64,000 nt of DNA from the NCBI RefSeq assembly GCF_029760855.1, contig NZ_SOSI01000001.1:186001-250000 (forward strand). The letters run 5' to 3'. The translations under genes were made by a program, and so were the position numbers. Source of the stretch: Erythrobacter litoralis (lineage in GTDB: Bacteria > Pseudomonadota > Alphaproteobacteria > Sphingomonadales > Sphingomonadaceae). The notes beneath the pieces are model-generated. The model saw only the letters and a list, made by a program, of their open reading frames with translations. It ran no database searches and was not told the DNA's origin. Below are positions 52,781 to 63,136 of the stretch, piece by piece. Position 1 is the stretch's first letter; each line of letters begins with the position of its first letter.

Positions 52781-53788
52781 AAGCGTCTGTCCGGTCGGTG
52801 CGGTGGATTCCACGCCGACCGGGTTCTTCGGGCGATAGGGCGCTTCGAGGCGGGCAACCTCGTCCTCGGTGAGATCGAGGGTCAACGCGGCAACCGCGGC
52901 TGCGATATGCCCGTCCTTCGTAGCACCGACGATCGGGGCGGTGATCCCGGGCGTGGCAAAATGCCAGGCCAGCGCGACGGTCGCACGCTGCACGCCGCGC
53001 GCCTCGGCGATCTCGCCGACCGCCTGCACGATATCGCGATCCGCATCGACGTTCTGGGTATAGAGCGTCTTTCCGAACCCGTCGGTCTCGCTGCGGACCG
53101 TGCTTTCATCCCAGCCTCTCGCCAGCTTTCCGCGCGCCAGCGGGCTCCACGGGATGATGCCAACGCCCTGATCGCGGCAAAGCGGGATCATTTCGCGCTC
53201 TTCTTCGCGGTAAAGCAAGTTGACCTGGTTTTGCATCGAAATGAACGGCGTCCAGCCATTCGCCCGCGCGACCTCCTGCGCCTTGGCGAATTGCCATGCC
53301 GCCATGCTGGACGCACCCATATAGCGCGCCTTGCCCGACTTCACGATGTCGTGCAGCGCCTCCATCGTCTCCTCGATCGGCGTCGTCTCGTCCCATCGGT
53401 GGATCTGATAAAGATCGACATAGTCCATCTGCAGCCGCCCGAGGCTGTCGTCGATCGCCTGCATCAGGCTCTTGCGCGAAAGGCCGCCGGCATTGGGCGC
53501 ATTGCGCCACGGCAGGAACGCCTTGGTCGCCAGCACGATCTCGTCGCGATGCGCGAATTCCGGAAGCAGCTTGCCGACCACCTCCTCCGACGCGCCGCGC
53601 GAGTACATGTTGGCGGTATCGAAGAAGTTGATCCCCGCTTCCACCGCCCCGCGAATGAAAGGCCGGCTCTGGTTTTCATCGAGCACCCAGTCGCCATGCC
53701 AGCCGCGCGACGTATCGCCGTAGCTCATGCAGCCGAGGCACAAGCGCGAAACCTTGAGGCCGCTGGGGCCGAGATTGACGTATTCGAT
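52769..53788 (-). CDS. Aldo/keto reductase
   Basis: 339 residues of the TIM-barrel aldo/keto reductase family. YVNLGPSGLKVSRLCLGCMSYG, the tetrad Asp and Tyr in NFFDTANMYSRGASEEVVG, Lys in LATKAF and His in YQIHRWDE are present. It reduces aldehydes or ketones with NADPH. The family start is M-x-Y-V-N-L-G, which puts the initiator at an ATC codon (53786-53788) with AGGAG 8 bases upstream. The nearest standard start in frame is TTG at 53839, inside the preceding gene and lacking a site. See findings. Confidence 0.88.
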   Translation of the reverse strand: MEYVNLGPSGLKVSRLCLGCMSYGDTSRGWHGDWVLDENQSRPFIRGAVEAGINFFDTANMYSRGASEEVVGKLLPEFAHRDEIVLATKAFLPWRNAPNAGGLSRKSLMQAIDDSLGRLQMDYVDLYQIHRWDETTPIEETMEALHDIVKSGKARYMGASSMAAWQFAKAQEVARANGWTPFISMQNQVNLLYREEEREMIPLCRDQGVGIIPWSPLARGKLARGWDESTVRSETDGFGKTLYTQNVDADRDIVQAVGEIAEARGVQRATVALAWHFATPGITAPIVGATKDGHIAAAVAALTLDLTEDEVARLEAPYRPKNPVGVESTAPTGQTLTTK

Positions 53789-53807
53789 CGGGACTTCTCC
53801 TATGGCG

Positions 53808-54794
53808 TCATGCCGCCTTGCCGTCGACAAAGCCCGCAAGGCGTTGCCGGATAAGCGCTTCGGCCTCCTGCATGATCCCGTCGATCAGTTCCTTGCAGGT
53901 CGGTATGTCGTTGATGAGACCGGCGACCATGCCGCACGACCATGCGCCCGCATCCATATCGCCCTCGCTCATGATGCGCGGATAGACGCCGGCGACTTCC
54001 TCGGCGATGTCCTCGAACTTGAGGTCGTCGCCCAGTTCCTTTTCCTTCTCGAGCAGGCGCTCGACCGCATCGTTCGTCAGCACCCGCTCGGTATTGCGCA
54101 GCGGCCGCATAACCAGCCGCGTATCGAGTTCGCTTGCATCGACGATCGCCTGCTTCACGTTCTCGTGCACCGGCGCCTCCTTCGTCGCGATGAAGCGTGT
54201 GCCCATATTCATGCCATCGGCTCCCATCGCGAGCGCCGCAACGAGACTGCGCGCATCCGCCATGCCGCCGCTGGCGACGAAGGGGATGTCCAGCTCGTCT
54301 GCCGCGCGCGGCAGCAGGATCATGTTCGGGATATCGTCCTCGCCCGGATGGCCGCCGCATTCGAACCCGTCCACGCTTACTGCGTCGCAACCAATGGACT
54401 GCGCCTTCAGGCTATGCCGTACGCTGGTGCATTTGTGGATCACCTTGACCCCGGCATCCTTGAAATGCGGCAAGACCTGCGCCGGATTGTTGCCCGCCGT
54501 CTCCACGATCTTTACGCCGCCCTCGATAATCACGCGGACGAGACCGGGATAATCCGGTGCGTTGAGCGAAGGCAGGAAAGTGAGGTTCACGCCGAACGGC
54601 TTGTCGGTCATGTCCTTACAGCGCGCGATTTCGTTGGCGAGCTTTTCAGGCGTGCCCTGCGTCAGGCCGGTGATGATGCCGAGCCCGCCCGCATTGGAGA
54701 CCGCCGCCGCCATTTCCGCAAAGCCGACATAATGCATGCCGCCCTGGATGATCGGGTGTTCGATGCCGAACATCTCGGTGATGCGGGTTTTCAT
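53808..54794 (-). CDS. Nitronate monooxygenase
   Basis: 328 residues. The FMN barrel signature MFGIEHPIIQGGMHYVGFAEMAAAVSNAG, PFGVNLTFLPS, then GCDAVSVDGFECGGHPGEDD and FVASGGMADARSLVAALAMGADG for FMN phosphate binding. It oxidises propionate-3-nitronate or related nitronates with O2. It sits between a flavin reductase gene and an aldo/keto reductase gene in one operon. Confidence 0.9.
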   Translation of the reverse strand: MKTRITEMFGIEHPIIQGGMHYVGFAEMAAAVSNAGGLGIITGLTQGTPEKLANEIARCKDMTDKPFGVNLTFLPSLNAPDYPGLVRVIIEGGVKIVETAGNNPAQVLPHFKDAGVKVIHKCTSVRHSLKAQSIGCDAVSVDGFECGGHPGEDDIPNMILLPRAADELDIPFVASGGMADARSLVAALAMGADGMNMGTRFIATKEAPVHENVKQAIVDASELDTRLVMRPLRNTERVLTNDAVERLLEKEKELGDDLKFEDIAEEVAGVYPRIMSEGDMDAGAWSCGMVAGLINDIPTCKELIDGIMQEAEALIRQRLAGFVDGKAA

Positions 54795-54822
54795 GATCGG
54801 TTCCTCTCATTTCTTTTGAATC

Positions 54823-55419
54823 TCAATCTCGGCTGTCGGACAGGGCCTGTAACGCCTCGAGCAATTCCGCCCCGCGCGCGGTCAAAGCGAGGTCGCCATG
54901 CTCACGCTCGGCCAACCCCTGAAGTTCGAGGTCGTCCTCGTCGGCGCCGCGCATGACACGGCCGTAGCGGCCTCCGTGATAAATCAGCGGTTCCATGTCG
55001 CTGCGATGGAAGTCGATGACTTCGCCAAGGAAAATCGCATGATCGCCGCCCTCGTACTCGAACTGCGCCTTGCAGCCGAAGCGCGCCGCGCATCCTTCGA
55101 TCAGCGGCGCACCCTCGGCCCCGTCCTGCGAGTCGAGACCGGCGAACCGGTCGATATCGGGCGCGGCGAACCGGTCAGACATCGCCTGCTGGTCGGCCGC
55201 GAGAATATGCACTGCCCAGCTTTCCGCCTGACGAAACACGGGCAGCGAGGCCGAGCTGAGCGCGAGGCTCCACAAAACCATCGGCGGATCGAGGCTGACC
55301 GAATTGAAGCTGTTGGCCGTCAATCCGTACGGCTTTCCGTCCGCACTGCGCGCCGTGACGATCGTGACTCCGGTCACGAAACTGCCGAGGGCACTGCGAA
55401 AGGCTTTGGCGTCGAACAT
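54823..55419 (-). CDS. Flavin reductase family protein
   Basis: 198 residues. FRSALGSFVTGVTIVTARSADGKPYGLTANSFNSVSLDPPMVLWSL is the flavin reductase (HpaC-like) domain, with GDHAIFLGEVIDF. The C-terminal ~35 residues (LAEREHGDLALTARGAELLEAL) look like a winged-helix remnant. It supplies reduced FMN or FAD to a partner oxygenase. The start at 55419 fits the domain; upstream codons are not homologous. First gene of the operon with nitronate monooxygenase. Confidence 0.86.
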   Translation of the reverse strand: MFDAKAFRSALGSFVTGVTIVTARSADGKPYGLTANSFNSVSLDPPMVLWSLALSSASLPVFRQAESWAVHILAADQQAMSDRFAAPDIDRFAGLDSQDGAEGAPLIEGCAARFGCKAQFEYEGGDHAIFLGEVIDFHRSDMEPLIYHGGRYGRVMRGADEDDLELQGLAEREHGDLALTARGAELLEALQALSDSRD

Positions 55420-55662
55420 CGGGTATGCGCTATCGCCCTTCCCGGCATCGGGCAAGGTCAGGCTGGAGTCGAAACCGAATTTGCGCCTCAACGGCAATTC
55501 TTTGTCTTCGGTGCAGGTTCGACTACGAGAAAGGAGCAATGCGTATGCCGCGGGCTGAAGGTCGGATGTGACACCGCACGGGGACAGTCAGAGCCGAGCA
55601 TCACGCCGCGGAGAGGGAGCTCTTTCAGACATGGGCAGGCGCATCATCGATAGGCGACAGGC

Positions 55663-56865
55663 ATGACGCCGACGCGCGACGGTCCGCTGCAGTCGCCGCG
55701 GTTCCTCGCGCTATACGCCCTGGCTGTCGCCGGAGGCGCGACGGCCTATCTCCCCTTCCTCACCATCCTTCTGCCGCTGCGCATTTCCGAAATCGCCGAA
55801 AACGGCGCGATCGAAGGGGTGGCTTACATTGCGTTCGGCGGCGCCATCGCGGCGAGCATCGGGAATATCGCCTTCGGCTGGATAAGCGACCGAACCGGGC
55901 GGCGCATTCCCTGGATCCTCGCGGGGCTGGTGCTCAGCTCCTCGCTCCTCGTCCTCATGCTGCGCCCGCAATCGATCGCAAGCCTGATCGGCCTGATCCT
56001 CGTCTGGCAACTGGCGCTGAACATGATGCTCGCCCCGCTCTCCGCCATGGGAGGGGATTTCGTTCCGGACCTGCAGAAAGGCACCCTCGGCGGTTTGCTG
56101 TCGGTGGCCCCCGCTTTGGCAGCTTTGGCGGGGGCGTTCGTCACCATCGATGATCTTGCCGACGCGCAGGGACGGTTGTGGCTGGTTGCGGGTATCGTGT
56201 GCGCTCTCGTCCTGCCGCTCTGCCTCTTCGGTAACCCGCGCCCTATGCCGGCTCTGATGGAACCGCTCAGCCCCATTCCCACCGTGGAGCAGACCAGGGG
56301 AGGATCGGCCGGTGCGCTGCCCCGGATGTGGCTGGCGCGGTTGCTATTGCAGATTTCCGAAGCGGCCCTGTTCGCTTATCTGCTGCTCTGGTTTCGCGAC
56401 ATCGATCCGACGTTCGGCGGCAACGACGCGGCTCGCCTGTTTGCAGTCGTCATCGCCCTTTCCGTGCCCGCTTCGCTTATGGCAGGTCGTTGGTCGGACC
56501 GCGTGCGGAAGCCTTTCGTTCCCCTACTTGGCGCCCTGAGCTTCGGAATGATTGGCTTGGTTCTCCTTGGGTTCGCGAGCGATATACAGGCGGCAAAAGC
56601 AGGCTATATCGTCTTCGGCCTGTCGAGCGGCGTGTTTCTGGCGCTGCATTCGGCACAAACGCTCCGCGTCCTGCCGCGCCCGCAGACGCGGGGGCGCGAT
56701 CTCGGAATTTTCAATCTCACGAATACGATACCGTCGCTGGTGATGCCATGGCTGACCCTGCTGCTCGTTCCGCAGGTCGGCTTCGGCGGACTCGCCTTTG
56801 TTCTGGCAGGGCTTACCGCGATTTCTTTCATCCTGATTTTAGGCATCAAGCGGAAGCGCCGGTAA
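55663..56865 (+). CDS. MFS transporter
   Basis: 400 residues with 12 predicted helices and the A-motif-like GWISDRTGRRIPWI between helices 2 and 3, repeated as GRWSDRVRKPFVP in the second half. It resembles SetA/sugar-efflux-type permeases. Substrate not evident. A second MFS gene for sugars follows 147 bases later on the same strand. Confidence 0.85.
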   Translation: MTPTRDGPLQSPRFLALYALAVAGGATAYLPFLTILLPLRISEIAENGAIEGVAYIAFGGAIAASIGNIAFGWISDRTGRRIPWILAGLVLSSSLLVLMLRPQSIASLIGLILVWQLALNMMLAPLSAMGGDFVPDLQKGTLGGLLSVAPALAALAGAFVTIDDLADAQGRLWLVAGIVCALVLPLCLFGNPRPMPALMEPLSPIPTVEQTRGGSAGALPRMWLARLLLQISEAALFAYLLLWFRDIDPTFGGNDAARLFAVVIALSVPASLMAGRWSDRVRKPFVPLLGALSFGMIGLVLLGFASDIQAAKAGYIVFGLSSGVFLALHSAQTLRVLPRPQTRGRDLGIFNLTNTIPSLVMPWLTLLLVPQVGFGGLAFVLAGLTAISFILILGIKRKRR

Positions 56866-57012
56866 GTTACGCACGAAATAACATATGCGGCTCTCTTGCC
56901 AGCGCGAGCGCATTCGTATTCGGCTTGGCGGAATACGGGTTATCGGCACAAGCCGCGCAAACGAGAAAGCCGGGCAAACGCAATTCGGCTTCCATTCGGG
57001 AGGGAGAGCATT

Positions 57013-58305
57013 ATGGCACTGGCACCTGACGTTTCGGCGAGCACGGACCCGCATCCGGTGGAGGACGAAGGCGCGCCGATCAACGCGCCCGGCCTGCAAT
57101 ATTTCGTATTCGGCCTGTTCTTCATCTTCGGTGGCATCACCTCGCTGAACGACGTCATCATTCCCAAGCTGCGCGAGCTGTTCACGCTCAATTATACGCA
57201 GGCGATGCTGGTGCAGTTCTGCTTCTTCACCGCCTATCTCGTGATCGGCATTCCGGGCGCGAAACTGGTCAAGCGGCTGGGGTACATGCGCGGCGCGGTG
57301 GCGGGGCTGGTCACCATGATGGTCGGCTGCCTGATGTTCATCCCGGCCAGCCAGAACGCGACCTATTGGGTCTTCCTGCTTGCCCTGTTCATTCTCGCGA
57401 GCGGCGTCGTGATCGTGCAGGTCGTGGCGAATCCGCTCATTTCCCTGCTCGGACCGCAGAAAACGGCGCATAGCCGGCTGACCTTCGCGCAGGCGTTCAA
57501 CTCGCTCGGCACGACCGTCTTTCCGATCGTGGGTGCGGCAGTCATTCTCGGCAGCCTTGCCAACGTAACGGCGGACGAACTTTCGGGCGCGGAACTGCAG
57601 GCCTATCGTCAGGCGGAGAGCGAGGCGATCTGGCAAGGCTACCTCGGCGTCGCGGTGCTCATCGCGCTCGTCGCGCTGGCGGTATGGCTGTTCCGCAACC
57701 GTCTGCAGGGCGAAAAGCACGAAGCCTCGTCCGGACTGGCCGGTCTCGATCTGTTGAAACGCGGCCGCTTCGGTTACGGGGCGCTGTGCATTTTCCTGTA
57801 TGTCGGCGCGGAAGTTTCGATCGGCTCGATCGTCATCAACTACCTCGCGCAAGATCGCATACTGGGGCAACCGGAAAGCGTGATCGGTTGGATGATCGGC
57901 CTTTACTGGGGCGGCGCGATGATCGGCCGGTTCATCGGTTCGGCCGTGTTGCGGATATTCTCGCCGGGCAGGATTCTCGCCTTCAACGCCATCGGCGCGA
58001 TCACGCTCATCGCCATCAGCGCGCTGACCAACGGCGAATTGGCGGGCTACACGCTCCTTGCCGTCGGCTTGATGAATTCGATCATGTTCCCGACGATCTT
58101 CTCGCTCGCCTGCGAGAAGCTGGGGCCGCGCGCCGCCGATGGTTCGGGCATCATCAACGTCGCGATTTTCGGCGGGGCGGTCGTGCCGCTCCTCTTCGGT
58201 GTCCTTGCCGATACCAGCGGCAGCCTCGCCTTCGCCCTGATCCTTCCGGCGATCTGCTATGCCATCATCGCAGGCTTCGGTATTTTCGCGCGCCGTCCCG
58301 CCTGA
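57013..58305 (+). CDS. Sugar MFS transporter (glucose/galactose, FucP family)
   Basis: 430 residues, 12 helices. The FucP/GluP signature is present: FVFGLFFIFGGITSLNDVIIPKL, AMLVQFCFFTAYLVIGIPGAK, and NPLISLLGP. It should be an H+/sugar symporter for a hexose. The start at 57013 follows GGGAGAG. A terminator follows. Confidence 0.9.
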   Translation: MALAPDVSASTDPHPVEDEGAPINAPGLQYFVFGLFFIFGGITSLNDVIIPKLRELFTLNYTQAMLVQFCFFTAYLVIGIPGAKLVKRLGYMRGAVAGLVTMMVGCLMFIPASQNATYWVFLLALFILASGVVIVQVVANPLISLLGPQKTAHSRLTFAQAFNSLGTTVFPIVGAAVILGSLANVTADELSGAELQAYRQAESEAIWQGYLGVAVLIALVALAVWLFRNRLQGEKHEASSGLAGLDLLKRGRFGYGALCIFLYVGAEVSIGSIVINYLAQDRILGQPESVIGWMIGLYWGGAMIGRFIGSAVLRIFSPGRILAFNAIGAITLIAISALTNGELAGYTLLAVGLMNSIMFPTIFSLACEKLGPRAADGSGIINVAIFGGAVVPLLFGVLADTSGSLAFALILPAICYAIIAGFGIFARRPA

Positions 58306-58323
58306 ATACGCGCATGCAAGTCC

Positions 58324-58369
58324 GGGGTTCGCATGGCGGCGCAGGTCTGCCATGCGGCCCCTTCTTTTT
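58324..58369 (+). terminator. Rho-independent terminator of the sugar transporter gene
   Basis: GGGG and GCATGGC (58324-58337) pair with GCCATGC and GGCCCC (58349-58361), with an 11-nt loop, and a TTCTTTTT run follows. It ends 22 bases before the next start codon. Confidence 0.7.
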
Positions 58370-58391
58370 CTGACCGACGGATGTCCTTGCT

Positions 58392-59123
58392 ATGACCGAT
58401 GCCGAACTCGCCGCCCATCTCGCCGAAGTGGCGGGCCGTATCCTGATCGAGGTGCGGGATAGCGGGATGTTCGAGGGCAAGGCGCTCGGCAATGCGGGCG
58501 ACGAAACGGCGAACCAGTTCCTCGTCCATGCCTTGCGCGCCCAGCGGCCCGACGACGGCCTGCTGAGCGAGGAAAGCAAGGACACGAAGGAACGGCTCGA
58601 GAAGGAACGGGTGTGGATCGTCGACCCGGTCGACGGGACGCGCGAATATGGCGAGGCGCGGACCGACTGGGCGGTGCACGTCGCCCTTTGCATCGGTGGC
58701 AAGCCGGAAATCGGCGCAGTGGCCCTCCCGGGCCTTGGCGAAGTGCTGCGTACCGACCAGCCCCGCCCTCTTGACGATGGTGCCGACAAACCGCGCATGG
58801 TCGTCAGCCGGACGCGCCCCGCTGCCGAAGCGGTCAAGGTATCGGAAAAGATCGGGGCCGAACTCGTCGGCATGGGATCGGCGGGCGCGAAGGCGATGGC
58901 CGTGGTGCGCGGCGAGGCGGAAATCTATCTCCACACCGGCGGCCAGTACGAATGGGACAGTGCGGCGCCGGCCGCCGTGGCTGTGGCGCACGGCCTTCAC
59001 GCCAGCCGCATCGACGGCAGCCCGCTCGTCTACAACCAGTCGGACGTCTATATGCCGGACTTGCTGATTTGCCGCCCGGAGTGGGCGGACCGCGTCCTCG
59101 AGGAAGTCGCCGCGCTCGCTTAG
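58392..59123 (+). CDS. cysQ: 3'(2'),5'-bisphosphate nucleotidase CysQ/inositol monophosphatase family
   Basis: 243 residues. The Li-sensitive phosphatase motifs are in place: GDETAN (36-41), SEES (59-62), VDPVDGTREY (77-86, metal-binding Asp78 and Asp81) and the C-terminal WDSAAP with its Asp. It hydrolyses PAP to AMP or inositol-phosphate-like compounds; CysQ is the best fit. It overlaps the convergent lyase gene by 4 bases. Confidence 0.88.
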   Translation: MTDAELAAHLAEVAGRILIEVRDSGMFEGKALGNAGDETANQFLVHALRAQRPDDGLLSEESKDTKERLEKERVWIVDPVDGTREYGEARTDWAVHVALCIGGKPEIGAVALPGLGEVLRTDQPRPLDDGADKPRMVVSRTRPAAEAVKVSEKIGAELVGMGSAGAKAMAVVRGEAEIYLHTGGQYEWDSAAPAAVAVAHGLHASRIDGSPLVYNQSDVYMPDLLICRPEWADRVLEEVAALA

Positions 59124-60010
59124 TCGACCTGCGCGAGCAGTTGCCGCGCGCGCGACAGATGCGGGCGGTCGAGCATGCCGCCCTTCCAACCAAGCGTACC
59201 CGCCCCGGGATTGGCCTCGAAGAGCGCAACGATCTCGCGCGCTTCCGCCACCTCCCCGTCGCTCGGTGTGAAGGCAGCATTGATAACCGGAACCTGCGCC
59301 GGATGGATCGCCAGCATGCCGCGATAGCCTTGGCGGCGGACGCGCTTCGCGCGCGCCTCCAACCCTTCAAGATCGCGAAAATCGCCCTGAATCGTCTCGA
59401 TCGGCGCAACTTCCGCACTCGCCGCGCCGAGCAGGCACAGGCTCCGGGCCAGTTCGAACGTGTGCGTAAATGCGCCGTCCTCATCGGTGTTGCTTTGCGC
59501 GCCAAGGCTGTCGGCAAGATCCTCCGCGCCCCACGTCATCGCCACCAGGCGCGGCGCGCCGGAATAGCTGCCGGTGGTGAACATCGCCTCGGCGGTTTCG
59601 GTAACCAGCGCGATGACCGGGGTGCTCCGTTGTTCCAGGCCGTGTGCAGCCTCGAAGGCGGACAGGTAGGCGTCGAGCCGCTCGACATCGTGACGACCGC
59701 GCGATTTCGGCAGCATGACCCCGCCCGGCGCGCCCGGCATAATCGCGGCGAGGTCCGCCAGCGTATGCTCGCCGTCCAGCGGATTGACCCGCACCCATAG
59801 CCGTGCCTTCTCCTCCGCGCCGCGATCCTTCAGAAATCCCCCGATCGCATCGCGCGCTGCCGGTTTGTTCGCCTCCGCCACCGCATCTTCGAGATCGAAG
59901 AGCGCGATATCCGCCTCGCTCTCGAACGCCTTGGTCATCTTGCGCTCGCTGTCGCCCGGCGCGAACAGCCACGATCGCATTTTCGGAAGGGGTCGGGTCC
60001 GGTCGGGCAT
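59120..60010 (-). CDS. HpcH/HpaI-type CoA ester lyase (CitE-like)
   Basis: 296 residues. MRSWLFAPGDSERKMTKAFESEADIALFDLEDAVAE is the CitE-like N-terminus. Then come WVRVNPLDG, VMLPKSRG, AMTWGAEDLADSLGAQ with Mg-binding acids, and AIHPAQVPVIN. Likely cleaves malyl-CoA, citramalyl-CoA or a related ester. The start at 60010 fits the domain. It is divergent from a Crp/Fnr regulator gene 103 bases away. Confidence 0.9.
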   Translation of the reverse strand: MPDRTRPLPKMRSWLFAPGDSERKMTKAFESEADIALFDLEDAVAEANKPAARDAIGGFLKDRGAEEKARLWVRVNPLDGEHTLADLAAIMPGAPGGVMLPKSRGRHDVERLDAYLSAFEAAHGLEQRSTPVIALVTETAEAMFTTGSYSGAPRLVAMTWGAEDLADSLGAQSNTDEDGAFTHTFELARSLCLLGAASAEVAPIETIQGDFRDLEGLEARAKRVRRQGYRGMLAIHPAQVPVINAAFTPSDGEVAEAREIVALFEANPGAGTLGWKGGMLDRPHLSRARQLLAQVD

Positions 60011-60113
60011 GGTAGCATTCCTTGAAAAGATTTCGCGTTGGGTGCGGGTGCGCCCCTCAGTCGTCAAGACCGCTCGACAGATTGCGCAGGTTTGGAGTAG
60101 GCTCTGCCCCGTT

Positions 60114-60881
60114 ATGAACAGGGAAACCGCGATCACCGCCGCGCCCGATGCGGAGAGCCCGCTCGCCCGCCGCCTGTCGCAATATCTCGATCTCACCTAC
60201 TCGGAACGAGACGCCTTGCGCGCGCTCGAGCAGGAGCGCCACGAGTTCGAACCGGGCGATATCATCGCGCGTGAGGACGAAGCGCTTGAGCGCATGTATA
60301 TCGTCGGGTCCGGCTGGCTTCATGCATCGACCCATTTGCAGGACGGTGCCCGGCAGATCCTGCGGTTCATCTTCGTCGGCGAGATCGCGACGATGTTCAG
60401 CGTCGCCTGGGAATATTCGGCGGCGACACTGACTGCGGTCAGTCGCTGCACGCTGTACGGGTTCGAACGCACAACCCTTGGCCAATTGTTTCGCGAATAT
60501 CCGCGGCTTGGTGCGTTACTTTATGCGGTTGCGGCGGCGGAGCAGGTCGCCATGGCGGACCGGTTGACGTCGATCGGCCGGACCGACGGGATGGCGCGCA
60601 TCGCCACGCTCCTGCTCGATATCCGTTCGCGTCTTCGGGCCGTGGGCGAGATATCGGGTTCGCAATTCGAGGTCCCGCTAACGCAGCAGGATTTGGGCGA
60701 TGCCGTGGGCTTGACCAAGACGCATATCGGACGATCGCTGAAGGCGTTGGAGAAAACCGGGCTCGTCGAACGAGAGGGTCGCCTTATCCGTATCACGGAT
60801 GTGAATGCCTTGTCGGATATCGTCGATTTCAAGGACCGCCATGCGCATATCGACACGAGCTGGATCGCGCAAAAGCACTAA
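60114..60881 (+). CDS. Crp/Fnr family transcriptional regulator
   Basis: 255 residues. A cNMP-binding-like domain (about 30-140) contains FEPGDIIAREDEALERMYIVGSG. A C-terminal helix-turn-helix follows (TQQDLGDAVGLTKTHIGRSLKALEKTGLV). No Fnr-type cysteine cluster is at the N-terminus, so it is not a classic oxygen sensor. It is the only regulator between the CoA lyase and the inositol operon and could govern either. Confidence 0.88.
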   Translation: MNRETAITAAPDAESPLARRLSQYLDLTYSERDALRALEQERHEFEPGDIIAREDEALERMYIVGSGWLHASTHLQDGARQILRFIFVGEIATMFSVAWEYSAATLTAVSRCTLYGFERTTLGQLFREYPRLGALLYAVAAAEQVAMADRLTSIGRTDGMARIATLLLDIRSRLRAVGEISGSQFEVPLTQQDLGDAVGLTKTHIGRSLKALEKTGLVEREGRLIRITDVNALSDIVDFKDRHAHIDTSWIAQKH

Positions 60882-61058
60882 GTCTACATTAGTTCCCAAA
60901 TAGTCGGCTATTAATAAACTTTTTGCTCGCTGCTGACTTATGTCGCCGCTGGGTACGATATTCGTTAGTGCGCGACGTTTTTCATTTCTGTCTATCCGTT
61001 CATTATCGTTAACTCCCGGCCGACGGCACGATTGCCGATATGGACGAGGATTGAAGAA

Positions 61059-62236
<1,178 letters not shown>

Positions 62237-62240
<4 letters not shown>

Positions 62241-63136
62241 GCGGAAGGCTTAGTCCCGACAAGCTGCCACCCTTACGCGAACTCGGCGATCTGAAGCGTA
62301 TCTTCTCCGCCGACCGCGGAGGCTCCATCGCCGAGCGCCTGTTCGTCGACGGCTGGCGCGGGCTGGCGGCGGGCGTCGCACCGGACGAGGTGATGGCGCG
62401 GGTGTGCGCGGCGGCGATTGCGGCGGGGCGTCTGGGCGACCTAGACCGGGCGAAGCTTGTCGAACTCGGCCTGGAGGACGATGCGGATGCCATCCTCGGG
62501 CGTGCGTTCGACGAGATTGGCGAAGGTCTGCTCGAACCGTCCTTGGCGCAGCGGCTGCATCCGGCGCTCGCAAAGGGCGCACGCTTCGATGGCGAGCCGC
62601 CTGAGTTCGCGCTGACCCTCGCGCGTCAACCGCGCGCCGGCGTCACCTGTCCGGGCAAACCGCGCATCATGCTGACCCCGGCGGAGAATCACGCCGAACA
62701 TTGCATGCTGGTGACGCTGTACGGCGTGATCGCCGCGCCGTGGCAGGATGCCGATCCGACCGAGGTGTTCCTTGCCGGAATGTCGCATCATTTTCACAGC
62801 GCGATGATGCCCGACAGTGGCTTTTCGGGCGAAATCCTGCTCGGCGACAAGCTCGATGCCGCGATCGGAAATGCGCGGGAAGCGGCGATGCGCGAATTGG
62901 ACGAACCGCTTCTCGGGGCAATTCGCGCCGCGCTCGAGCCGATCGCGAGCGACGAAACGCCGGAAGCGCGCGCCTTCCATGTCGGCGACGTGCTCGATCG
63001 GGTGTTCGAGATCGAGCAGCATCTCACCCGCGCAGCCGTGACGATGGATCTGGTCCTCGGCGAATACGGGCTGGTTCACGATGGTCCGGTGAAGGCTTAC
63101 CACGATACCGTGTTGGCGGAGGCAGGGCTCGGGTGA
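62237..63136 (+). CDS. HD-domain-like hydrolase coupled to ino1
   Basis: 299 residues. The N-terminal helical region has no clear match. From ~148 on it resembles an HD-type metal site: NHAEHC (151-156), SHHFHS (183-188) and GD (203-204), with a DSGFSGE loop between. A phosphatase or phosphodiesterase is therefore possible, but the exact HD motif is not canonical. It starts with GTG, overlapping the ino1 stop by 4 bases, and overlaps the next gene likewise. Substrate unknown; an inositol-phosphate compound is inference. Confidence 0.6.

Noticed and set aside
56839-58353. A 504-codon minus-strand frame opposite the sugar transporter.
   Set aside because: Very rich in Arg/Asp/Glu/His with no domain; the transporter on the plus strand has complete family motifs.
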